From Escherichia coli DSM 30083 = JCM 1649 = ATCC 11775 (GTDB taxonomy: Bacteria; Pseudomonadota; Gammaproteobacteria; Enterobacterales; Enterobacteriaceae), in the NCBI RefSeq assembly GCF_003697165.2, contig NZ_CP033091.2, positions 1-64,000 of the forward strand: a DNA stretch of 64,000 nt, given 5' to 3'. The notes under the pieces are model-generated. The model saw only the letters and a program-made list of their open reading frames with translations, did no database searches and was not told the origin of the DNA. Positions 47,583 through 55,467 of this stretch are shown in pieces. Made by a program: the position numbers and the translations under genes. Each line of letters starts with the position of its first letter. The first letter of the stretch is position 1.

Positions 47583-47647
47583 TGCTGTGGTTATGTTGTC
47601 ATGCATCAGTACACTGACAAAAGTGCAAAAGAAAGGAAAACAGGCAG

Positions 47648-47983
47648 ATGAACAGAAAATATTATTTTAATAATATGTGGTGGGGATGGGTGACGGGGGG
47701 ATATATGCTGTATATGTCATGGGATTATGATTTTAAATACAGATTACTGTTCTGGTGTATTTCTCTCTGCGGAATGGTTTTGTATCCGGTTGCAAAATGG
47801 TATATTGAAGATACAGCTCTGAAATTTACCCGGCCTGATTTCTGGAACAGCGGTTTTTTTGCTGATACACCTGGAAAAATGGGATTGCTTGCTGTTTATA
47901 CGGGTACTGTTTTCATATTATCTCTTCCGTTAAGTCTGATATATATTCTTTCTGTTATTATAAAAAGGCTGTCTGTAAGATAG
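47648..47983 (+). CDS. iia: Colicin Ia immunity protein
   Basis: A 111-residue inner-membrane protein with about four hydrophobic segments that blocks the pore domain of colicin Ia from the periplasmic side. The sequence (MNRKYYFNNMWWGWVTGGYM to IKRLSVR) is that of the Ia immunity protein. As for pore-forming colicins in general, it is encoded opposite to the toxin, so it is expressed without SOS induction. Confidence 0.93.
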   Translation: MNRKYYFNNMWWGWVTGGYMLYMSWDYDFKYRLLFWCISLCGMVLYPVAKWYIEDTALKFTRPDFWNSGFFADTPGKMGLLAVYTGTVFILSLPLSLIYILSVIIKRLSVR

Positions 47984-47990
47984 ACAGCCT
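47966..47990. terminator. Hairpin between immunity and colicin Ia genes
   Basis: AGGCTGTCT/AGACAGCCT stem with a seven-base loop, overlapping the last codons of the immunity gene, 14 bases from the colicin stop at 48005. It probably ends both convergent transcripts. Confidence 0.6.
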
Positions 47991-48004
47991 GTCTTATATT
48001 TTAT

Positions 48005-49885
48005 TTAAATACCCCAGAACTTATTCGCTTTTTCCACAAGCGATTCATCAATCAGCGCACCGGTGACAGCCATCAGTAAACCATACCCGATAATGCCTAA
48101 AGCGCTTCCGGTAAGAATACTGAAGACCAGTGCAACAAGAGCCGTTGCGGCATTGCCTGCTATAATGGCTTCTGTTTTAACAAAAAGAGGACGCCAGTTC
48201 TCTGTCCGGACACCCTTACCAAACTCAGTGATCCAGTCAGCAAGACTTGTAAATTTTCCTGCATATCCCAGTCCCCGACTGAATCTGTTCAGATTAGACG
48301 ATATATCAGACAGCTTCACAGACTCAAGGGCTGCGGCAATCGCTGCACGATCTTTTGCATTAATTTTTTTGTTAATGTCAGCCCGGTACTTTTCATACGT
48401 TTTTAATGCCTCTTCAACATTACGTATTTTCTTCCCTTTAGCCTGCCCGGCCATCTCTCTGGCTAACTGCTCAGCTTTTGCACCATATTTTTCTGAAACT
48501 GATTTCAGGAACTCTGTTGTGAAATTAATTGCGTCTTTCGTTGCCTTCAGTTCATCCTGTTTTCTTTTCTCTTCCGCTATCTTCTGATTGATGCCGGCAA
48601 GCTGGTTACGGATATTCTCTTTTTCCTTCAACAGGGCATTAAGAGCGTCATTTGCATGCTTTTGCTCATTTGTTCTGGCACTGAGGTTATTTCTCGCAGA
48701 ATTTACCGCAGATTCAGCAGAGGTGATTTTATTTCTGGCATCAAGCAATCTTTGCCGTAACTTATCCCATTCAGCAACTTCAGCATTATAAATTTTCTTG
48801 TCACCTTCCACATCCTCTGTCACCACCGGATTCCGGTCATTCAGAATATTGCGTTTATAGTCCAGACCGGAATGGGTCAGAAGATAATTCAGGTTTGCAC
48901 GGTTATCGATGACTGCGCTGGTTGTGATTTTTATCGTACCGGCAAATCTCGGATCACCGCTCACAACAATAGAATGATTTGTTGATGAACGCCCCGGGAA
49001 TTTTTCAGGGGAAACTATCGTTTTGCCGTCAAGCGTGTTTTTCTGTTGCGTCAGCTGTTGCTCAGCTCTGGTTAATGCATTACGGGCCGTGTTAAGCGAT
49101 TCCGTCACTGAACTGAGTTTATTCCGGGCCTCTGAAATGGCCCTGTCATTCCGTGTCTGCTGCCCGAGCAGACGGGCCTGTTGTGCATCAAGAACGGCAA
49201 GGGCTGCCCCGCCATTTTTTTCCAGCTCTGACAACCGCGTGTCCAGAATACCTTTTCTGCGCTCGTATTCAGCAAGCATATCAGCGGCCTTCTTGTCTGC
49301 GTTCTGCGCATCCTTCTGCCGTTTTTCAGCCTGTTCGATTAACGACCTGGCCTCCCGGGGAGATATACGAAGAGAATCAGCATCAGCAAAGAGCATCCGG
49401 CTCTCTGTATGCAGCCGGAGGGCATCATATCCGGCGATTTCAGTACGGAATCCGTATTCTCTCAGCTCTGCCTGCAGGAGTCTGAACTCCTGTCGTGTAA
49501 TATCAGCGGCATCTGCGTTTCCGGCACGGAGTGTTTTCAGTGTGTTTTCATCTTTTTCCCTTGCAGCAATCGCCGCAGAGAGGCGTTTTGCGGCTTCAGT
49601 ACGCTTATTCTCATTCTCTTTCTGCTGCGCGCTGAGCGTCATTTTGTACGCTGTGATTTCCTTGTCCCTTTTTTCGATATCACTTCGGGTTGGGGAATCA
49701 TCGACCCACTCGTTTCCGCCCCAGATGGTTTTGTTCCCGAAGGAACTCCATGCAGGCGGGGTACCATGAAAGACATCGACACGTGGAGGGTTTACATAAA
49801 TATCAACGGCCATAATTTCATGGCCATCTGAATCATACCCCAGCGATTCTGCACCGGGATTTGTAATACGTACAGGGTCAGACAT
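48005..49885 (-). CDS. cia: Colicin Ia
   Basis: Pore-forming bacteriocin of 626 residues, the exact length of colicin Ia. The N-terminal translocation domain carries the TonB box (DGHEIMAVDIYVNPPRV, residues 20-36). Very long coiled-coil helices flank the central receptor-binding domain, which recognises Cir. The C-terminal channel domain ends with the hydrophobic hairpin AGNAATALVALVFSILTGSA and GIIGYGLLMAVTGALID. The ATG at 49885 follows AAGGAG. It is released without a lysis gene. Expression is SOS-controlled, and a LexA-like site and a Fur-box match lie upstream. Confidence 0.96.
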   Translation of the reverse strand: MSDPVRITNPGAESLGYDSDGHEIMAVDIYVNPPRVDVFHGTPPAWSSFGNKTIWGGNEWVDDSPTRSDIEKRDKEITAYKMTLSAQQKENENKRTEAAKRLSAAIAAREKDENTLKTLRAGNADAADITRQEFRLLQAELREYGFRTEIAGYDALRLHTESRMLFADADSLRISPREARSLIEQAEKRQKDAQNADKKAADMLAEYERRKGILDTRLSELEKNGGAALAVLDAQQARLLGQQTRNDRAISEARNKLSSVTESLNTARNALTRAEQQLTQQKNTLDGKTIVSPEKFPGRSSTNHSIVVSGDPRFAGTIKITTSAVIDNRANLNYLLTHSGLDYKRNILNDRNPVVTEDVEGDKKIYNAEVAEWDKLRQRLLDARNKITSAESAVNSARNNLSARTNEQKHANDALNALLKEKENIRNQLAGINQKIAEEKRKQDELKATKDAINFTTEFLKSVSEKYGAKAEQLAREMAGQAKGKKIRNVEEALKTYEKYRADINKKINAKDRAAIAAALESVKLSDISSNLNRFSRGLGYAGKFTSLADWITEFGKGVRTENWRPLFVKTEAIIAGNAATALVALVFSILTGSALGIIGYGLLMAVTGALIDESLVEKANKFWGI

Positions 49886-49935
49886 TCGGTATCTCCTTCA
49901 TCCGCTGAGGAAAACAAATGAATTAACTGCTTACG

Positions 49936-49956
49936 TATGTGGATACATATACAGTA
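49936..49956 (-). promoter_or_regulatory. LexA-like operator of colicin Ia
   Basis: The minus strand reads TACTGTATATGTATCCACATA, close to the LexA consensus TACTGTATATATATACAGTA over its left half and centre. It lies 50-70 bases before the ATG, where the colicin Ia promoter is expected. Overlapping second sites are typical of colicins but cannot be assigned by eye. Confidence 0.55.
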
Positions 49957-49994
49957 TTAATTTATTAAGGAGAAAATGGCATGTCAAGATTTAA

Positions 49995-50009
49995 TGATAG
50001 TGATTATCA
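49995..50009. promoter_or_regulatory. Fur-box match between colicin Ia and the exonuclease gene
   Basis: TGATAGTGATTATCA matches the Fur operator at 14 of 15 positions, within AATGATAGTGATTATCATT. It is about 110 bases upstream of the colicin start. Group B colicins such as Ib are reported to answer both to SOS and to iron. Confidence 0.6.
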
Positions 50010-50070
50010 TTAACATGAAGTGATTTTACGTCTGGATAACGTAAATGATTGCGGTATACAGGCCAGGCGG

Positions 50071-50919
50071 TCAGATTTTCAGCCGTGCCTGTTCCTGCAG
50101 CAGTTCCAGATGATATGCAGCAATAGCGTTTACCACCCCTGCCGTCATCCGTGCGTCGGCGATCGCTGAGTGTGCCTGCCCTTCCCAGGTCAGTCCGGCC
50201 TGGCTGGCAGCACAGGCCAGTGAAATCGTGCCATAGCGGTTGGTGGCCCCATAATATCCTGCAGCCAGCTCCATCGCACAATATACCGTCAGTTCTTCCA
50301 GCCAGTCAGCCGGATCGCTATGTGCGGCAGCAGTCTGTTTCAGAATGCGGATGTCGAACCGGGCATTAAAGATAATTACTGGTCGGTCCCCGATTGCATG
50401 ACGCAGTTGCCGCGCCACATCTGTCCATGATGGTGCGCCGCAGAGAGCCTGCTCGCTGATACCATGCACAGCGGCGGCCTGCGCCCCGATGGCGACCGTG
50501 GGCTTCAGCCTGGTTTCAAATACCACCTGACCGGACGCATCGGTCAGGCCGATTTCCAGAGCTTCCGCGGTATTGTCCAGTCCTGTCGTTTCAGTATCCA
50601 GAAAGAGCGGTGCCAGACTCAGCCAGTCATATGCCTGCCGTGCCATCCGGCCACTGGTGCTGTTAAGTCTGGATAAAACGGAAAGTCGCTGGCCAGCCAG
50701 AAGTTGTTTACTCGTCAGTGGGCGTTTCTCACGCATCGGAACACAGTCTGCAATTCGGTATACAGCGAACCTGCCACCATAAGTGTTTTTATACCACTTA
50801 ACCGGCTCAGCACCGGGGGCTGGCTTCATTCTGAATTCATCGCGCAGCCGTTCTTTCGAGAAACACCTGTCTTCGGCAATCGCCTGCGCACGTCTGGTGG
50901 CCAGCTCATCATTATTCAT
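50071..50919 (-). CDS. DEDDh 3'-5' exonuclease
   Basis: A 282-residue plasmid protein with a C-terminal DnaQ/ExoX-like domain. Asp108 and Glu110 in FLDTETTGL form the first motif. NARFDIRIL holds the second Asp, and HSAIADARMT provides the catalytic His and last Asp. The N-terminal 100 residues are an uncharacterised domain. It lies upstream of the toxin-antitoxin pair on the same strand. The domain assignment is firm; the role (repair, RNA trimming or anti-host) is unknown. Confidence 0.85.
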   Translation of the reverse strand: MNNDELATRRAQAIAEDRCFSKERLRDEFRMKPAPGAEPVKWYKNTYGGRFAVYRIADCVPMREKRPLTSKQLLAGQRLSVLSRLNSTSGRMARQAYDWLSLAPLFLDTETTGLDNTAEALEIGLTDASGQVVFETRLKPTVAIGAQAAAVHGISEQALCGAPSWTDVARQLRHAIGDRPVIIFNARFDIRILKQTAAAHSDPADWLEELTVYCAMELAAGYYGATNRYGTISLACAASQAGLTWEGQAHSAIADARMTAGVVNAIAAYHLELLQEQARLKI

Positions 50920-50964
50920 GGTTCTTGCATCTCCGTCAGACCTTTTTATATCCGGACAGCCCCT

Positions 50965-51246
50965 CTATGGCCACTTCTGTGCAGTATGCAATACACGCAG
51001 GATATACACTTTTCCCCACTGGCTGTCGACCTCATAAACCAGAACAAAATGCGGGTGAATAACCAGTTCCCGGGTACCTTCCACACGACCGTTGCGGCCT
51101 TTATACGGCTGCCCGGCCAGGCTGCTGGCTGAATAACCAATCCGTTCGTCCAGTTCAATGGCGGCCATCAGGTTCTGCTCCGCAATGTACTCACGAATGC
51201 GCTTCCTGTCCTGGCTGGCCAGCATGGTCCAGAATATCTCCATCAT
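50965..51246 (-). CDS. yacB: RelE/ParE-type toxin (YacB)
   Basis: A 93-residue toxin of the ParE/RelE superfamily: helical N terminus (MLASQDRKRIREYIAEQN) followed by beta-strands (TRELVIHPHFVLVYEV and KVYILRVLHTAQKWP). It overlaps the antitoxin by four bases, antitoxin first. This pair sits beside the FII replicon in many F-like plasmids as YacAB and aids stable inheritance. Confidence 0.88.
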   Translation of the reverse strand: MMEIFWTMLASQDRKRIREYIAEQNLMAAIELDERIGYSASSLAGQPYKGRNGRVEGTRELVIHPHFVLVYEVDSQWGKVYILRVLHTAQKWP

Positions 51247-51512
51247 TTACCGGCGACTTTCCTGCTCATTTCATCCCGCCATGCAGCAGCGGAAGATTCG
51301 ACCATGTCATGGGGAAGCACATCGCCGCGCTCGAGTTGCTGACGTCCTGCCTCAACCTGGTCACGGAACCAGGTATTATGCTGCCGTTCCACGGTCTGGC
51401 GCATAAAATCCCGGATTAACTGAGAGCCATTACGGTCCATGCTTTTTGCAGCGGCCATAAAAGCATCCTTCAGTTCAGCGTCAATTCTTAAACTCATATT
51501 AACCTGTGCCAT
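51243..51512 (-). CDS. yacA: RelB/DinJ-type antitoxin (YacA)
   Basis: An 89-residue antitoxin with an N-terminal ribbon-helix-helix (VNMSLRIDAELKDAFMAAAK) and a toxin-binding C-terminal helix. The ATG follows GAGGTG. The pair is expected to repress its own promoter; an imperfect palindrome (TACGTATATACACAGTATATAA region, about 51530-51552) immediately upstream could be the operator. Confidence 0.88.
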   Translation of the reverse strand: MAQVNMSLRIDAELKDAFMAAAKSMDRNGSQLIRDFMRQTVERQHNTWFRDQVEAGRQQLERGDVLPHDMVESSAAAWRDEMSRKVAGK

Positions 51513-52069
51513 TTATCACCTCGTCATTACTACGTATATACACAGTATATAACGATTCAGATATCGTCACCAGAATATGCCGCGTCAGCGGCATGGAAGG
51601 CGGCACTCTGTTGTTGCATATGACACAGGAGTAAAACCGCCGAAGCCCGGCGTAAGCCGGTACGGACTGATAGATTTCACCTTACCCATCCCCAGCCCTG
51701 CTAGGCCATATCCGCTTTCAGCCATGATAAAGCTTCTGTGCGCGGTCGGAGTGGTCCCGACGAGGGTTTACCCGAAGTCGGGGCGTATCTCCGCGTTAGC
51801 GGGCCGTCAGGGCCGCTTACGAGCGTGTACTCAATACTTTCAGCGAGAAGACTGACAGCCATGATGGAGTATAGTTACAACATTCATAATTAAAAGCGAC
51901 TCTGTTCCGGCCCGAAGGGCCGGGGCGGGGCCGCTTTTCAGTTATGAGGGAGGGGCTTTGTGGTTTCAGTTCTGCGCTGGTTCGGGGTTTTTCTGGAGGT
52001 TGGTTTTGTGTGTTGTAACTAAAGTGGCTCCGGTTGGGGCCCGCCGTTTACGGTGGGAGGTGCATATCT

Positions 52070-52427
52070 GTCTGTCCACAGGACAGGCAGTGAATAGGTT
52101 TTCTTTTTAAATGAATGTAATTAAGTAGTTTAAAGGAGATATAAACAGGTGTTTAAAAGATACATTGCACCCTGTAAGACTGGCGGCTGGCGCTTTATGA
52201 CATGAACGGTTGTAACCTTATGGGGAAGTCCATTGCAGTTAAATGTGGATAAGCAAATTTCCCCGTCTGTGAGGCGTGTTTTGTATCAAAAACAGGAGGG
52301 ACCGGATGCACCTGAAGGTGGATGATGAGGTTGTTTTTTGTATGCGGTGCTGTTTTTTTGTTCGCTGACAGGCTTCAGGCGTGCAGATGCCTCCGGTGCG
52401 GGCCGGATTATTCAGAGGAGGTCACTT
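52070..52427. other. RepFIIA CIS element and oriR
   Basis: Downstream of repA1 there are about 175 bases (CIS) and then a perfect DnaA box, TGTGGATAA at 52244-52252. This spacing matches oriR of R1/R100. RepA1 loads here in cis. In 51513-52070 no gene is supported; the region holds palindromes such as GGCCCGAAGGGCC near 51910. Confidence 0.75.
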
Positions 52428-53261
52428 TCAGGGGGAAGCTGTGGCCAGCCGGCTGTAATTACGGTTACGTGACAGAATCATGCGCTCTTTCACACGACGC
52501 TCCACTTCGCGTTTTACCGCCTCACGATTGGCAGTGAAGCGCCCTTCCGAGATTTCACGCGTCAGCTGCCGTTTCACCAGGGTGACGATATCCTGACGTT
52601 CCCTGTTCGCATCACGACGCGCACGGGCACGCTTTATTCCACGGGACTTAAGCTCTGTCTGGTAACTGCGGAAACGCTCACGCACAAAACGCCAGGCTTT
52701 CGCTATCAGTTCATCCATACCCAGGGTATCCAGTCCCTGCTTTTTACGCTGTCTGTTTTCCCATTCAACACGACTGCGGCGCGCAGCAACCACTGCATCC
52801 TCAGACACATCAAGGGCGGCAAATAGCGCCGGTGTGAACGTGATATCGGTCGGAATGTAGCACCCGATAAGCGGATCATATTCCGTCTGGTAGGTAATCA
52901 GTCCCAGCTCTGCAAGGAACGTCAGGGCTCGGGTGGCCCGGGTGATGGAGAGTTTTCCGGCAGCAGACTCCGTCGCCAGTCCGCACTCAATGGCCAGCGT
53001 AGTGATGGAGCACTGGACGCGGTTGGCCAGCGGGTCATAGTGAAAACACAGCCCCTGCAGCAGCGCATCAATGGCCCGGCGACGCAGTCCCTTCGAACGG
53101 GCATGTGCCACATGAATGGCGAAATCAAAACGGGAGGTGAAGCCCACCGCCTTTTCCATCAGTTTTTCGCAGAACTTCAGCGTTCCGGCACCTTCACGGG
53201 GTGTGAACACCGGATTCGGGTTCTTTACCTGGCGGTAATACGTTTGTTGAAGATCAGTCAC
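52428..53261 (-). CDS. repA1: RepA1, FII/FIC-type replication initiator, with an 8-codon deletion
   Basis: Cis-acting initiator of the second replicon, 277 residues from the GTG at 53261 ([19 protein letters not shown]). R1/R100 RepA has 285. The difference is one block: where those have [22 protein letters not shown], this protein has [16 protein letters not shown] near residue 55-65. A 24-base in-frame deletion between RRR-coding repeats is the simplest explanation. The rest, including the C-terminal [13 protein letters not shown], is complete. The start is embedded in the tap stop (GTGTGACTGA), as in R1. Effect on activity is unknown; RepFIB may carry replication. Confidence 0.9.
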
Positions 53262-53328
53262 ACCATCCTGCACTTACAATGCGCAGAAGGAGTGAGCACA
53301 GAAAGAAGTCTTGAACTTTTCCGGGCAT
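53254..53328 (-). CDS. tap: Tap, translational activator leader peptide
   Basis: A 24-codon frame starting at the ATG at 53328 ([15 protein letters not shown]...) and ending TGTGACTGA over the repA1 GTG. This is the leader peptide of IncFII replicons: its translation unfolds the mRNA so ribosomes can reinitiate at repA1. CopA blocks tap translation. Confidence 0.9.
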
Positions 53329-53346
53329 ATGACTATACTCCCCGCA

Positions 53347-53437
53347 TAGCTGAATTGTTGGCTATACGGTTTAAGTGGGCCCCGGTAATCTTCTTCGCAG
53401 TCGCCAAACTTGACGAAGATTATCGGGGTTTTTGCTT
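53347..53437 (+). ncRNA. copA: CopA antisense RNA (inc)
   Basis: About 90 nt transcribed opposite to the repA1 leader. It begins TAGCTGAATTGTTGGC and ends with the strong terminator-like stem CCCCGGTAATCTTC/GAAGATTATCGGGG followed by TTTTT. The loop sequence CGCCAAACTTG contains the recognition element that sets incompatibility. It pairs with the leader (CopT) and stops tap translation, controlling copy number. Confidence 0.88.
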
Positions 53438-53553
53438 TTCTGGCTCCTGTAAATCCACATCAGAACCAGTTCCCTGCCACCTTATGGCGTGGCCAGCCAC
53501 AAAATTCCTTAAACGATCAGTAATCTAGCATGCTACGACACAAAGTAAAGTCT

Positions 53554-53814
53554 TTACTTTAGTATATCCAGTCTCTGCAGTTCATCTTTGATAATTTTCT
53601 CAATGAACTGAGCCTGTGTTATCCCCTCTCTCTCGCAGTACTCAACCATGAGATCTTTCAGAGGATTTTTGACAAAAACTTTTATCTCTTTGTGTGTAAG
53701 ACGTTTTCTTGCAACAGCGGCCATTTGTTTCTCAGAGTCAGTCATAGGCTTACCTCTGCGCACAAACCGCTTTTGACTCAATGAGGAAGTCACTGCATTT
53801 TCTGTCTGCGACAC
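53554..53814 (-). CDS. copB: CopB (RepA2), repA1 transcriptional repressor
   Basis: An 86-residue basic repressor that binds the repA1 promoter as a tetramer and shuts it until copy number falls. The sequence (MSQTENAVTSSLSQKRFVRR to KDELQRLDILK) is that of FII-type RepA2. The repA1 promoter is expected in 53440-53553. Confidence 0.93.
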   Translation of the reverse strand: MSQTENAVTSSLSQKRFVRRGKPMTDSEKQMAAVARKRLTHKEIKVFVKNPLKDLMVEYCEREGITQAQFIEKIIKDELQRLDILK

Positions 53815-53858
53815 CTCGCCTCCTCAATACTCAAACAGGGATCGTTTCGCAGAGGATA

Positions 53859-54260
53859 CTACAGTTTTTTGAAATCAGCGACTTGAGAATTGTGACGAAG
53901 ATCTGTGTTGTACTGCTCATATACCCAGGCAGCCCCGGCCCGAACCATAAACTGATTAATATTCATTCCGTCTGGTGCATAAACCTGCCCGAGAATACGA
54001 CCATAACGATCTCGCTGAAAATATGTGACGGTAACCGTTTTTCCTGCGACCAGTGATCTCATCATGTCTGTTGACCACCGGCCATAATCCTGTTTCTTTT
54101 CCGGTGCATCAATATTTACCAGCCTGATCCGCACCGCCTTCCGTGAGTCCATTACCTCGATGGTATCACCGTCCAGTACACGAACAACCCGTCCATGAAT
54201 ATATGCAGACAATACCGGCCATGAAAAGATAAATAATACCAGTGGAATATATTTCCTCAT
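53859..54260 (-). CDS. Thermonuclease-like exported nuclease, C-terminally truncated
   Basis: A staphylococcal-nuclease (SNase) domain protein of 133 residues from the ATG at 54260, common beside FII replicons. A signal peptide (MRKYIPLVLFIFSWPVLSA) precedes the OB-fold nuclease. Active-site residues are visible: Arg and Asp in VRVLDGDTIEV, Arg/Glu in RIRLVNIDAPEK, and Arg in RDRYGRILGQV. The frame stops at FKKL-TAG, where plasmid homologues run on for some 15-20 residues after a Gln. A CAG to TAG change is likely. The domain core is complete, so activity is possible. The periplasmic role is unknown. Confidence 0.8.
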   Translation of the reverse strand: MRKYIPLVLFIFSWPVLSAYIHGRVVRVLDGDTIEVMDSRKAVRIRLVNIDAPEKKQDYGRWSTDMMRSLVAGKTVTVTYFQRDRYGRILGQVYAPDGMNINQFMVRAGAAWVYEQYNTDLRHNSQVADFKKL

Positions 54261-54502
54261 GTTATTCTCCATATCAAATAAATGGCACCTGTATTTCAGC
54301 CCCCCTGAATATCGCAGCACACATTGAATAAAACCTTATTTTGTGAAATTAATCACAAAATATAAAATCGCGACTTAATACGGAAAAAACTCTGTGCTAC
54401 TCAGAACTGTCCGGTCATACTGCCCGACCGGAGATTAAAAAAGTAAATCTCATGCATTATTCAGCCTTCTGACTCCTGGAGTAATGAAGGCTGCTTTTTT
54501 CG

Positions 54503-54715
54503 TTACACCCTTCCCCGGCAGCGCCGGTGGCAGTGTGCAGCCCTTTTTCGGGCAAACTGCTGCCAGTCTGTCCGGGGCGCAACACCGGCAGCCCGTCGCC
54601 ATGCTTCTGCCGCTTCCATCCAGCGTCCACTGACCTCCAGAATAACGGCCCGGCTTCCGGCACGCTGCCAGCGCCAGACCTGACCGTTCCGTGAACTGTT
54701 TCTGAATCCATTCAT
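54503..54715 (-). CDS. ANR-like small regulatory protein
   Basis: A 70-residue basic protein encoded between finO and the FII replicon in F-like plasmids. The core VSGRWMEAAEAWRRAAGVA followed by W-x6-R-x3-C (WQQFARKRAAHC) fits the ANR family (AraC-negative-regulator type). No start-site anomaly is seen. A hairpin with a T-run lies just past its stop (54463-54500). Family assignment is by motif only. Confidence 0.6.
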   Translation of the reverse strand: MNGFRNSSRNGQVWRWQRAGSRAVILEVSGRWMEAAEAWRRAAGVAPRTDWQQFARKRAAHCHRRCRGRV

Positions 54716-54821
54716 TTTTCTGCCCCTCCCTTTTAGTTGTCAGTATTATTGTGGTAAATAATTCAGTGGACCGATTTCCTTTCGGGCATGGAAGTTATTT
54801 CCTTTTAAGCCTTATTGTTTC

Positions 54822-54848
54822 AGCCTCCTGAAGTTCTTCGGGGAGGCT
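54822..54848. terminator. Hairpin at the 3' end of finO
   Basis: AGCCTCC/GGGAGGCT stem around TGAAGTTCTTCGG, immediately after the finO stop. The T-run (54848-54854) is on the plus strand side, so efficient termination is in the plus direction; on the minus strand it would be a 3'-end stabiliser. Confidence 0.45.
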
Positions 54849-54852
54849 TTTT

Positions 54853-55413
54853 TTATTTCTCATTAAGTACGGCCTGAAGTTCTGCCTTTATCCGGTTCTG
54901 ACGGCGAATTTTCGCCAGACGCTCTGCCGCATACGCTTCCTCTTCCTGAGAAATATGCTCCGTTACATACCCTTCCGTGTCATACCGGCAGGCACCGGCT
55001 TTCATGGCACACAGATAGCTTTCTGAACGGGTGATGGCCTTCAGCGCCCGGCGCAGTTTTTTATGCGAGAGCGGGATATTCCGCTGCGCCACGTCTTCCA
55101 GTAACACGTCCCGGATACCGCAGGCCAGAAGCCGGGGCGTGTCACCGTCAAATAATCCCGGCCACCAGGGCTTCAGGGTGTTCACAGCCTCATCCAGCGT
55201 GGGCAGGTTCAGATAAATGGACAGCGCTTGTCTGGCCTGCGCTTTTTTTGCCGCCAGCTCTGCTTCCCGGGCTGCTTTCTCGGCCAGCTTCTGCTTTTTC
55301 ACCTTCCATTTTGGTGGCGTGGTGACATTGATGATGGTTTTCCGGCTGCGGACAGGCGTCCCCCCTTCTGTTTTCCGCTTCAGTGTCAGTACCGGTCGCT
55401 TCTGCTCTGTCAT
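54853..55413 (-). CDS. finO: FinO, RNA chaperone of fertility inhibition
   Basis: A 186-residue RNA-binding protein from the ATG at 55413 (MTEQKRPVLTLKRK). It stabilises FinP and promotes its pairing with traJ mRNA, repressing transfer. The N-terminal basic helix and the central ProQ/FinO domain (LDEAVNTLKPWWPGLFDGD to RALKAITRSESYLCAM) are complete, with no insertion. In F itself finO is broken by IS3, so this plasmid should be transfer-repressed if FinP is present outside the window. Confidence 0.94.
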   Translation of the reverse strand: MTEQKRPVLTLKRKTEGGTPVRSRKTIINVTTPPKWKVKKQKLAEKAAREAELAAKKAQARQALSIYLNLPTLDEAVNTLKPWWPGLFDGDTPRLLACGIRDVLLEDVAQRNIPLSHKKLRRALKAITRSESYLCAMKAGACRYDTEGYVTEHISQEEEAYAAERLAKIRRQNRIKAELQAVLNEK

Positions 55414-55467
55414 GCTGTGTTCTGCCTCTGACGAATCATCCTCTTGCGGCCAAAGATACCACACCCG

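Noticed and set aside
48063..49769. Long plus-strand frames opposite colicin Ia
   Set aside because: They are antisense shadows of the coiled-coil coding sequence, with Ser/Phe/Cys-rich nonsense composition.
51577..51855. 92-codon frame between the antitoxin gene and oriR
   Set aside because: It lies over palindromic backbone sequence also present, out of frame, in the degenerate copy near 39.5 kb.
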